Part shown: piece after piece, positions 11,954 through 20,201 of the stretch | How the letters are laid out: every line of letters begins with the position of its first letter | Numbering within the stretch: position 1 is the stretch's first letter | Origin: Mycobacterium paragordonae | Lineage (GTDB): Bacteria > Actinomycetota > Actinomycetes > Mycobacteriales > Mycobacteriaceae | NCBI RefSeq assembly: GCF_003614435.1 | Contig: NZ_CP025546.1 | Coordinates: 4,216,001-4,280,000, forward strand | Reading direction: 5' to 3' | DNA length: 64,000 nt | The notes under the pieces: generated by a model | Seen by the model: only the letters and a program-made list of their open reading frames with translations | The model's database searches: none | Told to the model about the DNA's origin: nothing | Position numbers and translations under genes: made by a program

Positions 11954-13266
11954 TGATCGAGTTCAAAATGCCCGCCCTGGGCTCCGACATGGATGAAGGC
12001 ACACTCAACGAGTGGATGGTCAAGCCAGGTGACAAGGTGACCCGGGGTCAGGTCGTCGCCGTCATCGAAACCACCAAGGCCGCGGTGGAGATCGAGTGCT
12101 GGCAGGAAGGCATCATCGAGGCACTCGTGGTCCCGGTCGGCGAAACCGTGGAAGTCGGAACGGTATTGGCCACCTTGCGGGCCGATGGTGAAGCCCCGGC
12201 CGCGACCGCCCCGGTGACGGCCCCTCTCACCACGCCTTCGGCCACCCCTTCGACCACCACTTCTACCACCCCTTCGACCGACGCCGAACCGCAGCAGAAG
12301 GAGCCCCGCAAACGGGCCGCCAAGGCGCCGCGCAAGGCACCCAAGCCGGCCGCCGCGGCGCGGGCCCCCGAGGCACCGGTACCGACCCGGCCGGCCGGGC
12401 CGCAGCACCGCCGCTGGGTCTCCCCCGCCGCGCGGCGGCTGGCCGCGAACCTGAGCGTCGACCTCGACGGGGTCAGTGGCACCGGCCCGGGCGGCGCGGT
12501 GACAATCATCGACGTCGAGCACGCCGCGGCAACCCGGCAACCGGTCCGCAAACCCGCACCGAAACCCGCCGGCGAACGGATGTCGATGGCCGAGCGGGGC
12601 GCCGCGATGCGTCAGTCGATCGCGGCCGCCATGAGCAGATCCAAGCGCGAGATCCCGCACTACTACCTGGCCGACGAGATCCTGATGGACACGGCATTGA
12701 CCTGGCTCACGGCCCGAAATGCGCAGCGGCCCATCACCGAACGAGTACTGCCGGCCGTCCTGCAACTCAAGGCGGTGGCCCTGGCGGCGCAGCGCTTCAA
12801 GGAATTCAGCGGCTTCTGGCGCGAAGACGGCTTCCAGCCCGCCCCGGCGGTGCACGTCGGTGTCGCCATCTCGCTGCGCGGCGGCGGTCTGGTGGCGCCC
12901 GCCATCCACGATGTGGCCGAAAAGAAGCTGGACGAGCTGATGAACGACCTGACCGACCTGGTGGCGCGGGCGCGGGTGGGTTCACTGCGCAGTTCAGAGA
13001 TGTCCGACCCCACCATCACCGTCACCAACCTGGGTGACCAGGGCGTCGACTCCGTGTTCGGCGTGATCTACCCGCCGCAGGTCGCCCTGGTCGGCTTCGG
13101 CAAGACCACGCAGAAGGTGTGTGTCATCGACGGCGGCATCCGCGTGGTCAACGCCGTCCAGGGCACCCTGGCCGCCGATCACCGGGCCAGTGACGGACAC
13201 CGCGGCGCCATGTTCCTGGCCGCGATCAACGAACTGATGCAACAACCCGACGTCCTGGAGAAGTGA
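11950..13266 (+). CDS. Dihydrolipoamide acetyltransferase (E2) of a 2-oxo acid dehydrogenase complex
   Basis: This 438-residue E2 has a single N-terminal lipoyl domain (about 1-75) with the lipoylated Lys in [11 protein letters not shown] (K43). An Ala/Pro/Thr/Lys-rich linker follows, then a peripheral subunit-binding domain (about residues 153-190, [20 protein letters not shown]), a second linker and the catalytic acyltransferase domain ending in DHRASDG (His411). Acyl groups pass from E1 to CoA. No E3 (lipoamide dehydrogenase) gene is in the cluster, so a housekeeping E3 must serve. The start overlaps the E1beta stop. Confidence 0.9.
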   Translation: MMIEFKMPALGSDMDEGTLNEWMVKPGDKVTRGQVVAVIETTKAAVEIECWQEGIIEALVVPVGETVEVGTVLATLRADGEAPAATAPVTAPLTTPSATPSTTTSTTPSTDAEPQQKEPRKRAAKAPRKAPKPAAAARAPEAPVPTRPAGPQHRRWVSPAARRLAANLSVDLDGVSGTGPGGAVTIIDVEHAAATRQPVRKPAPKPAGERMSMAERGAAMRQSIAAAMSRSKREIPHYYLADEILMDTALTWLTARNAQRPITERVLPAVLQLKAVALAAQRFKEFSGFWREDGFQPAPAVHVGVAISLRGGGLVAPAIHDVAEKKLDELMNDLTDLVARARVGSLRSSEMSDPTITVTNLGDQGVDSVFGVIYPPQVALVGFGKTTQKVCVIDGGIRVVNAVQGTLAADHRASDGHRGAMFLAAINELMQQPDVLEK

Positions 13267-13269
13267 AGA

Positions 13270-13530
13270 ATGACAACGCAAGAAGACACCCGCGGTGTGG
13301 TCCTGTCCGTGCTTACCACCATTGCCCCGGAAGTCGATGCCGACGAGATCACCGATGACGACCTGCTGCGCGACCAGGTCGACCTGGACTCGATGGACTG
13401 GCTGAACTTCCTGCTCGGCATCCACAAGCGGTTCAACGTCGACATCCCGGAGTCCGACTACGCGACGTTGCGCACCCTGTCAGACGTGGTCGGCTACGTC
13501 GAGACTCACGCACCGGCCACCGCGACGTGA
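13270..13530 (+). CDS. Acyl carrier protein-like small protein
   Basis: This 86-residue acidic protein has an ACP fold pattern and the phosphopantetheine attachment motif DLDSMDW (Ser41). It starts 4 bp after the E2 stop, so it belongs to the acetyl-CoA synthetase/PDH operon. A dedicated ACP beside a PDH-like complex and an acyl-CoA ligase is unusual and suggests an acyl group is loaded onto this carrier. Its 3' end overlaps the convergent DUF2156 gene by 25 bp. The partner synthase or ligase is unknown. Confidence 0.85.
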   Translation: MTTQEDTRGVVLSVLTTIAPEVDADEITDDDLLRDQVDLDSMDWLNFLLGIHKRFNVDIPESDYATLRTLSDVVGYVETHAPATAT

Positions 13531-14945
13531 TGCGCCGGCCGTAGCCGGCGGCGCCGCGGCACAAACTCCAGCGACAACAACACCACCAGCGCGCTCGGGA
13601 TGTGGTGCGTGCACAGCACCACGTACCGACGCTCGTTGAGCGCGTGAAACTTTCGCAGGTAACGGTAGAGCGATTCCAGCCGGATCAGCGGGTCCAGCAG
13701 ATGAATCAACCGATAGGCAAGGCGTTGCAGCGGAGCCGGGTCGGCGGCGTCGAAGACTTCCGGGAAGGCGGCGAACGCCAGCGAAAGTCGCTGTGCATGA
13801 GAGATTTTCGCGGCAGCGATCATATCGACGCTGAGCCGCTCGTCGATCCCGTTGGGAGCATCGGGCCGGCGGTAGGGCGCGTCCAGGGTGATCTCCGAGC
13901 CGCCGCCGGCGCTCGCGTAGCGGTGAAACGCCACCGCGCGGCCACCGCTGTCGCGGGCGATGGCCAACCGTACGCCGGGGCAACGGCCTTGCAGCGCCCC
14001 GTCGAGGTTCATGCAGAACCCGCGCTCGGTGCGCACCCCACCGTGTGAGGCGTAGAGCACCTCACTCAATTCGGCGACCAGGCCGGCGTCCAGATCGCGT
14101 TCGTCGATGATCTCAGTGGTGACGCCGCGGTTGTGGGTGCGCTGCACGGCCTGACGCACGTTCCGGTAACGACGCCCGGCCAGGCTGAAGCGCGGGACAT
14201 CGACCACCACATCGCGCCCGATCGGGACCGCGAGCATCGCCTGCCCGATCAGCTCCTTGGTCCACAGCCCGAGATTGCGCTGCGCACTCGCCAACACCAC
14301 GATCCGCCAGCCACGTGAACGGCACATGACGGCGAAATCGATTGCCAACCGCTCGAATTGCGTGCTGTCACCGATCGGGTCGCCGCTGACGACGGCAAAC
14401 CCCAGCCGGGTCCGGTAGGCGATGGCGGCGGTTCCGGCGGCGTTGAAGTAGTAGGCCTTGAGCGAATGCATTGCGAAGGGCGCCAAGGGGTCATCGGGTG
14501 TGGCATCGACAAGCGCCCACACCCGCTGCAGCAACTCCGGTTGCGGCTCAGCCGAAGTGGGCCACATCAGCGCCAGACCGCTGGCGGCGACCAGCACATT
14601 GCCCCACCCGCCGAAGGCCAGGAAGTGGGCGAAGAGCCCCGCCGACAGCAGCGCCACCGAGGCCACCGTGTGCCGCGGTGTCACCGGTCGCCCCAAGAAC
14701 ACCCCGCGCGCGATGAGGACGACGGCCGCCAGCAGCGCGACCGACCACCCGAACCGGCCCGCCGCATACCAATTCGCGGCCGGGTGCTCGTGCACGGTCA
14801 GTACCGTCAACCAAGTCAGCACGCAGAGCAGCAGCAGCGAACTGGCCAACCGCGCCGCGCGACGGTCCGTCCGCAGGATGATGCGTTCGGACGCGAGCGC
14901 GGCGGTGGCACGGTGACCGCGCTGACCGCGCTGACTCACTTTCAT
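13506..14945 (-). CDS. DUF2156 (MprF-like) membrane protein, putative aminoacyl-phospholipid synthase
   Basis: This is a 479-residue protein. The N-terminal ~150 residues contain about four to five hydrophobic membrane segments (for example LASSLLLLCVLTWLTVLTV and VALLAAVVLIARGVFLG). The cytosolic remainder resembles the DUF2156 catalytic domain of phosphatidylglycerol lysyltransferases (LKAYYFNAAGTAAIAYR, AVVSGDPIGD, FHRYAS). MprF proteins transfer an amino acid from aminoacyl-tRNA to phosphatidylglycerol and protect against cationic peptides; this specificity is inferred, not shown. ATG at 14945 has AAGGAG. A DosR-like box at 15000 lies 55 bp upstream. It is not clear whether it acts on lipids or another acceptor. 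Confidence 0.75.
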   Translation of the reverse strand: MKVSQRGQRGHRATAALASERIILRTDRRAARLASSLLLLCVLTWLTVLTVHEHPAANWYAAGRFGWSVALLAAVVLIARGVFLGRPVTPRHTVASVALLSAGLFAHFLAFGGWGNVLVAASGLALMWPTSAEPQPELLQRVWALVDATPDDPLAPFAMHSLKAYYFNAAGTAAIAYRTRLGFAVVSGDPIGDSTQFERLAIDFAVMCRSRGWRIVVLASAQRNLGLWTKELIGQAMLAVPIGRDVVVDVPRFSLAGRRYRNVRQAVQRTHNRGVTTEIIDERDLDAGLVAELSEVLYASHGGVRTERGFCMNLDGALQGRCPGVRLAIARDSGGRAVAFHRYASAGGGSEITLDAPYRRPDAPNGIDERLSVDMIAAAKISHAQRLSLAFAAFPEVFDAADPAPLQRLAYRLIHLLDPLIRLESLYRYLRKFHALNERRYVVLCTHHIPSALVVLLSLEFVPRRRRLRPAHHVAVAGA

Positions 14946-14999
14946 GCCGGACTCCTTGCCCCGTGTGGAAACGCTATCCGCCCAGGCAGTGCCGGTCGT

Positions 15000-15013
15000 G
15001 AGGCTTAAGTCAC
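15000..15013. promoter_or_regulatory. DosR-box-like site for the DUF2156 gene
   Basis: Read on the minus strand the core is GTGACTTAAGCCTC, preceded by TTG. It matches 11 of 14 core positions plus the TTS flank of the consensus TTSGGGACTWWAGTCCCSAA. It lies 55-68 bp upstream of the start at 14945. Confidence 0.55.
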
Positions 15014-15050
15014 CAAACCGGTTGCCGGCGACCAATGTCCCGGGTGGTTC

Positions 15051-15064
15051 GGGACTTCAGTCCC
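15051..15064. promoter_or_regulatory. Strong DosR-box-like palindrome
   Basis: The core GGGACTTCAGTCCC matches 13 of 14 positions of GGGACTWWAGTCCC and is preceded by TTC (TTS in the consensus). It lies 73-86 bp upstream of the small membrane protein at 15137. It shares the divergent gap with the weaker box at 15000, giving each divergent gene its own site. Confidence 0.85.
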
Positions 15065-15136
15065 TCCCGTCGGCCCCGGTCGAGTGCTCAGATGGTGGTA
15101 TGGGAGACGCGCGTCCCCCAGCGGGAGGTAATAGAA

Positions 15137-15601
15137 ATGAGCACCACACAATTACAACCACGCACGCGTGACTTCGCCCGCGTACTCGGCCCCTACTTCG
15201 CCATCATCGGCATCACGACCGTCTCACGTGGATCCGAGATGCGCACGCTGCTAACCGGTTTCGAATCCAGCCCGGTCTGGTTCTGGGTAACCGGTGCGCT
15301 GGTACTGCTCGTCGGCCTGGCCATCGTCGGGCTGCACCCGTACTGGCGGGGGGCGGCGGCGATCACGATCTCGGTGATGGGTTGGGCTATCACCCTCCGC
15401 GGTCTGATGCTGCTCGCCTTTCCGAAGGCGTTCATGTCGGCCGCCAACGCCACGATCGGCATGGGCAACATGTGGATGACGGCAAGCGTCCTGCTCGCGG
15501 CGGCCGGGTTGTATCTGACCTACGTCGGCTGGCGTCCTACACCGGCGACACCCGAGCCGAAAACCGAAGTGGCGCCGCGGGATCTGCGACACGCGGCGTA
15601 G
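15137..15601 (+). CDS. Small four-helix membrane protein, unknown function
   Basis: This 154-residue protein has four predicted membrane helices at roughly residues 13-32, 48-66, 72-94 and 108-130 (for example VWFWVTGALVLLVGLAIVGL and MWMTASVLLAAAGLYLTYVGW), with short polar ends. I do not recognise a characterised family. ATG at 15137 is preceded by GGGAGGTAATAG. It is divergent from the DUF2156 gene, with a near-perfect DosR-like box 73 bp upstream, so it is probably induced by hypoxia or nitric oxide. Its stop is 7 bp from the convergent ATPase stop. Confidence 0.75.
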   Translation: MSTTQLQPRTRDFARVLGPYFAIIGITTVSRGSEMRTLLTGFESSPVWFWVTGALVLLVGLAIVGLHPYWRGAAAITISVMGWAITLRGLMLLAFPKAFMSAANATIGMGNMWMTASVLLAAAGLYLTYVGWRPTPATPEPKTEVAPRDLRHAA

Positions 15602-15608
15602 CCGCCGT

Positions 15609-17954
15609 TCACTCCTTGGCGGCCGAATCGTCCTCGGCGAGGATGAAGTAATTCTCCTCCTCCTGGACGAAGTGCAGCCGTAACAGGGTGTACAGCCCGT
15701 ACAGGCACGCCAGCAGGTCGTCGACCTGATCGGGCTGTATCGCCCCGGCCGCCTGCGCCTGGGCCAGATGCGTGCCGATGCGATCGGCGAGTCGTCTGAT
15801 CTCGGCGTGGGTGCGGCTCATCGTGGCGGTCGCTTCGCTGCTGCCGAGTGGGCGGGCCAGGGCCGGGTACAGCTGAGTCTCTTCGGCCTCTTCGTGGGGC
15901 AGGATCCGGTCGACCAACAGCGTGTGCACGGCGGCCAGTGACTCCAGCGGAAGGGCGTCCGGACCGCCGGCCAGGCGATTGGCGCTCTCCCGCAGCAGAC
16001 CGATGGTGTCCCGCAAGGCGTCATGTTCGGCGGCGAAGCGGAGCAGCATCTGTTCGGTCTGCGCGTCCACCTGCACCTCGTTGGCCGGATTGCCGCGCAG
16101 GGCCCGCAGCGCGTTGAGGATCACCGCGACGTCGATACCCTCTTGCAGCAGCGCGCCCGCGGCCGGCGGCAGCCAGCCCAGCGCGGCGATCACCATCGCG
16201 ATCAGCGACAGGCTCATGCCGACGACGGCACTCTGCACGGCTATGCGTCGCGACCAGCGGGCGATGTCCATCGCGTCGGCAAGCCGGTCCAGGCGGTCCG
16301 TGGTCAGCACGATGTCGGCGGCCTCGGAGGACGCGGTGGCTCCCCGGGCGCCCATCGCGACGCCGACGGTGGCCGCGGCCAGTGCGGGAGCGTCGTTGAT
16401 TCCGTCGCCGACCATCACCGTCACCGCGTGTTCGCTCTCCTCGCGCACGGCGGCGAATTTGTCCTCGGGCGTCTGGTCCGCGCGGACCTCATCCAGTCCG
16501 AGAATGTTGGCGACTTCGCGAGTGGGTTCGGCGCGGTCCCCGGTCAGCATGAGCAGCCGCTCGAGGCCGGCTTCGCGCAACCGGCGCACGGTCCGCGGCG
16601 CGTGCCGGCGCAGCGGATCCCGCAGCAACACCGCTCCCGCGGGGACGTCGTCGACGCTGACCCATGCGATACCGGCGCCGTCCAGGCGGGCGCGACTTAT
16701 TACCGCTGTGGTCCATCCGCCGGCCAGTTTGTCGGCGGGCACCTTGCCGACCATGACGCGGTGCCCGTCGACCGTCGCCGTCACACCTCGTCCCGGCTGC
16801 TCGACCATGTCGGTGGGTAACGCCAGCTCGAGCTTGCGGCTGAGTGCCTCGGTGACGATGGCCTCGGCCAGCACGTGCGGAGAGAATTGATCCACCGAGG
16901 CACTCAGCCGCAATATCTCGGCAGCCTCGCGCCCCGGTTCCGCCACGACGTCGACCACCGTCGGGCGTCCCATCGTCAGGGTGCCGGTTTTGTCCATCAC
17001 CAGAGTCTTGGCGTGACCCAGGTTCTCCAGCGCTCCCCCGCCCCGGATCACCACCCCGGCCCGCGACGCGCGGGACAGTCCCGAGACGATGGCCACCGGC
17101 GCGGCGAGCAATAGGGGGCATGGAGTCGCCACGACCAGCACGGCAACGGCGCGCACCGCCGATCCGCTGGCGAACCAGGCGGCGCCGGCCACCACCAATG
17201 TCAGGGGAAGGAACCAGACCGCGAAACGGTCGGCCAACCTTACGATCGGCGCGTTGAGCGCGCCGGCCTGCTGGGCGAGCCGGACGATGCCTGCGTAGGT
17301 GCTGTCGGCGGCGGTGGCGTGCGCCTGAAATTCGAAAGCGTTGCCGGCGTTCACCACACCGCTGCGCACCGTGTCGCCGGTCGCACGTTCGACCAGCAGC
17401 GGTTCACCGGTCAGTGCGGACTCGTCCAGGACGGCGACCTCGTCGGTGATCCGCCCGTCCACGGGCACCACCTCGCCGGGCCCGACCACCAGCACGTCGC
17501 CGACCGCGACCTCGGCCAGGTCGATCATGGTGATCTGCGTTCCGACCCGTCGCCGTGCGCAACGCGGCGCGCGGTCGAGCAGCGCCCGCAAGTCACGCGT
17601 CGCTCGCCGCTCGGCCGCGGAATCCAGCGCCCTGCCGCCGGCGAACATCACCGCGATCAGCGCACCGGCCAGGTACTCGCGCACCCACAGCGTGCCGGCC
17701 AACGACAGCACCGCGATGATGTCGACACCGACCCGCCCCCGCCGCAACGCCAGCAACACCCAGAACAGAGCGGGCCCGATCGCGGCGATTGTCCCCGCGA
17801 TCCAGCACGCGTCGGCGACGGTTCGCCGCCCGGCCAGCCAGGCAACGCCGCCGAGGACCAGGGCGACGACGACGAACCCGGTCAAGGCCGGTCCGATCAG
17901 CAGGCGTAACCGTGAGATCAGACGCTCTCGCGATGATCCTGGGGCGCCGGACAC
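15609..17954 (-). CDS. P1B-type metal-transporting ATPase with C-terminal hemerythrin-like domain
   Basis: With the GTG start at 17954 (GAAGGA upstream) the protein is 781 residues; a longer GTG start at 18065 is less likely. It has the P-type signatures: TM4 metal site TPCP (residues 277-280), phosphorylation motif DKTGTLT (Asp321) and GDGINDAPAL. There is no N-terminal heavy-metal-binding domain. The last ~145 residues look like a hemerythrin/HHE four-helix domain with EHDALRD, HEEAEE, a lone His (RTHAEI) and HFVQEEE. This domain order matches the P1B-5 subclass, where the diiron domain may sense O2 or redox state; substrate metals are uncertain (Ni, Co, Fe). It is divergent from the frameshifted hydrolase. 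Confidence 0.85.
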   Translation of the reverse strand: MSGAPGSSRERLISRLRLLIGPALTGFVVVALVLGGVAWLAGRRTVADACWIAGTIAAIGPALFWVLLALRRGRVGVDIIAVLSLAGTLWVREYLAGALIAVMFAGGRALDSAAERRATRDLRALLDRAPRCARRRVGTQITMIDLAEVAVGDVLVVGPGEVVPVDGRITDEVAVLDESALTGEPLLVERATGDTVRSGVVNAGNAFEFQAHATAADSTYAGIVRLAQQAGALNAPIVRLADRFAVWFLPLTLVVAGAAWFASGSAVRAVAVLVVATPCPLLLAAPVAIVSGLSRASRAGVVIRGGGALENLGHAKTLVMDKTGTLTMGRPTVVDVVAEPGREAAEILRLSASVDQFSPHVLAEAIVTEALSRKLELALPTDMVEQPGRGVTATVDGHRVMVGKVPADKLAGGWTTAVISRARLDGAGIAWVSVDDVPAGAVLLRDPLRRHAPRTVRRLREAGLERLLMLTGDRAEPTREVANILGLDEVRADQTPEDKFAAVREESEHAVTVMVGDGINDAPALAAATVGVAMGARGATASSEAADIVLTTDRLDRLADAMDIARWSRRIAVQSAVVGMSLSLIAMVIAALGWLPPAAGALLQEGIDVAVILNALRALRGNPANEVQVDAQTEQMLLRFAAEHDALRDTIGLLRESANRLAGGPDALPLESLAAVHTLLVDRILPHEEAEETQLYPALARPLGSSEATATMSRTHAEIRRLADRIGTHLAQAQAAGAIQPDQVDDLLACLYGLYTLLRLHFVQEEENYFILAEDDSAAKE

Positions 17955-18065
17955 TGGACATCCTTCTCTGCTCGCGGGCTCTGTTGCTGGTCGGTTCCGA
18001 ACATTAGTCGCGTTGCGACCGAACGCCCACTGCCGCCGAGCGCACCGACATGAGAAGGTGGACAC

Positions 18066-18942
18066 GTGTCCAACAGTGGTGAATCAGCCGAGCACAGCCT
18101 TCGTGAAATCGACACGCCGGTAGGTACTTTGCGCTACTACGATCACGGCGGCGATCACGGGGACGACGGACCGGTGGTGCTGTTCCTGCACGGCTCGGGC
18201 CCCGGCGTCAGCGGCTGGCGCAACTTTCGTGGAGTGCTGCCGACATTCGCCAGGCACTTTCGGTGCCTGATCCTCGAATTCCCCGGCTTCGGCGTCACCG
18301 ACGACTTCGGCGGACACCCGATGATCACCGCTCAGGGCGTCGTGGCGCCGTTCCTCGACGCGCTCGGGGTGGAACGCGTCCACATCGTCGGCAATTCGAT
18401 GGGCGGCGGCGTCGGCATCAATTTCGCGATCCGCTACGCCGACCGCATCGACCGGTTGGTGACGATCGGCGGAATCGGCACCAACACGTTCAGTCCCGGT
18501 CCGAGCGAGGGCATCCGCCTGCTGCAGGAGTTCACCGAGGACCCCACCCGGCAACGACTGGTCGACTGGCTCAAGTCGATGGTCTACGACCAGACACTGG
18601 TCACCGAGGAACTGATCGAGGAACGCTGGCAGTTGGCCACCGATCCCGAGACGCTGGCGGCCGCACGCCGCATGTACGGCAAGGCCGCCTATGCGGCGAT
18701 GATGGCGGCGATGGGTGCGACCGACCGGCCGATGCCGTGGGCGGTCATGCACAAGGTGGCCGCCCCCCACGCTGCTGACGTGGGGGCGCGACGACCGGGT
18801 GAGCCCGCTGGACATGGCCATCATCCCGATGCGCACCATCCCCAACGCGGAGCTGCATGTGTTTCCCAACTGTGGGCACTGGGCGATGATCGAGGCCAAG
18901 GCGGCGTTCGAAAGTACTGTCCTGGCGTTTCTTTCGCGCTAG
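18066..18942 (+). pseudogene. HsaD/BphD-like alpha/beta hydrolase interrupted by a frameshift
   Basis: The first ~234 residues in frame are a meta-cleavage-product hydrolase: oxyanion region LHGSGPGVSGW, nucleophile elbow GNSMGGG (Ser111). After 18763-18768, a run of six C, the homologous C-terminus continues in another frame: TLLTWGRDDRVSPLD (catalytic Asp) and FPNCGHWAMIE (catalytic His), ending at 18942. Deleting one C would restore a ~291-residue protein. It is either a real +1 frameshift or a homopolymer sequencing error. The family cleaves C-C bonds after ring opening, fitting the HsaA- and HsaC-like genes nearby. GTG start at 18066 has GAAGGTGG upstream. Confidence 0.85.
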
Positions 18943-19403
18943 GAGTCTCGGGTCAGCAGGGCACGTGCCTGTGGGTTGCCGTCGAGCACCCGGCTGGTGC
19001 GGATGCCGATCTGCCACCGCCCGTCGATCCGGCGCAACGCGAAATGGTTTGCGGTAGCACGCCATACGCGGTAGCCGTCGCCGTCGCGCACCAGCACCAG
19101 CGACTCACACACCGCCACCGCGGTGTCGCCGTCGACCGTCACCGCGGCCGGCCCCAGGAAGTGGCTGCACCCGTGCGCCACCATCCTCTGATGCGCCCCG
19201 GAGTTGACCATGGCGCGCACTTCGTCGCGGCCCTCCATGCGCATCAAGTCGATGTCGTAGACACCGTCTTCCGCCCATAAGCGCGCCGCCGCGTCGGCAT
19301 CGCCGGCATCCACCGCTGGGCCGTAGGAGGCGATCAGCCTGGCGATGTCACGCTCGTCTTCCAGCCGGTTCAGCCGGGCCAGCAGGTCTTTGATCTCGGT
19401 CAT
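18939..19403 (-). CDS. SnoaL-like / NTF2-fold protein
   Basis: This 154-residue protein has a SnoaL/NTF2-like cone fold: N-terminal helix DERDIARLIASYGPAVDAGDADAAARLWAEDGVYD, then strands with GRDEVRAMV, HFLGPAAVTVDGDTAVA and a final RRIDGRWQIG strand. Such proteins act as small hydratases, isomerases or lyases in aromatic and steroid catabolism. It follows the SDR at 19410-20201 with a 6-bp gap on the same strand and overlaps the 3' end of the convergent hydrolase by 4 bp. The precise reaction is unknown. Confidence 0.8.
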   Translation of the reverse strand: MTEIKDLLARLNRLEDERDIARLIASYGPAVDAGDADAAARLWAEDGVYDIDLMRMEGRDEVRAMVNSGAHQRMVAHGCSHFLGPAAVTVDGDTAVAVCESLVLVRDGDGYRVWRATANHFALRRIDGRWQIGIRTSRVLDGNPQARALLTRDS

Positions 19404-19409
19404 GGCTTC

Positions 19410-20201
19410 CTATTTCCGGCCGATGAGGGCCTGGACGCGGCGGTGGGCGCCGAGGACGATCGCGGCCCGGTCGGGTCCATTGCCCCACCCGAACGCCGCG
19501 GCGTTGTCACCGGCGATGAGCACCGGGCCATTCGCCAGATTTGCCAATCCCTCGCGGGCCACGTCCGCAGGCTCCGACACCACCAGGCCGGGTATGTCGA
19601 AGTTCAGTCCGGCGCGCTCCATGGCCGGCGTGCGGGTGACGCCCAGGACCAGCTCCAGCACGTCGACACCGTACTCGCGGAGCTCGAGCCACAGACTCTC
19701 GGCGAACAGCCGGCCGAAGGCTTTGACGCCGGCGTAGGCCGACTGCTGCATAGATCCGTAGGTGCCCGCCAGCGAGCCGACCAAAATGATGCCGCCGCGA
19801 CGCCGCTCCCGCATCGGACGGCCGAAATGCTGGACCAGCTCCAGCATCCGGGTCACGTTGAGGTCGATCACCTTCGCGACCGCGGCCAGATCGGCGTCGA
19901 GGAACTGTTCCCGGCAGGTGTTGGCGCCCGCGTTGTAGACCAGCAGCCCGACCTCCAGGTCGGCGGTGTCGGTGGCGATACGTGAGATTGATTCGGGCTC
20001 AAGCAGATCCGTGGCGATCGTGCGGACCTGCGCCCCCAGGTCACGGCAGCGCCGCGCCGTCTCGTCCAGCGGGGCCGTTTTGCGTGCGATCAGCACCAGG
20101 TTGATCCCGTCGCGTGCCAATTGCGCGGCGAACTCCGCTCCGACGCCCTCGGAACCACCGGCGATCACCGCCCACGGTCCGTACCGTGCCGGATCGGTCA
20201 T
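19410..20201 (-). CDS. Short-chain dehydrogenase/reductase
   Basis: This 263-residue classical SDR has an atypical but recognisable cofactor loop GGSEGVG, the structural motif YNAGAN and the catalytic Ser-Tyr-Lys set in VGSLAGTYGSMQQSAYAGVKA. It probably oxidises an alcohol or reduces a ketone on the catabolic substrate. It starts within the stop codon of the Baeyer-Villiger monooxygenase (ATGA overlap), so the pair is co-translated, which suggests an alcohol-to-ketone-to-ester order. Confidence 0.88.
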   Translation of the reverse strand: MTDPARYGPWAVIAGGSEGVGAEFAAQLARDGINLVLIARKTAPLDETARRCRDLGAQVRTIATDLLEPESISRIATDTADLEVGLLVYNAGANTCREQFLDADLAAVAKVIDLNVTRMLELVQHFGRPMRERRRGGIILVGSLAGTYGSMQQSAYAGVKAFGRLFAESLWLELREYGVDVLELVLGVTRTPAMERAGLNFDIPGLVVSEPADVAREGLANLANGPVLIAGDNAAAFGWGNGPDRAAIVLGAHRRVQALIGRK

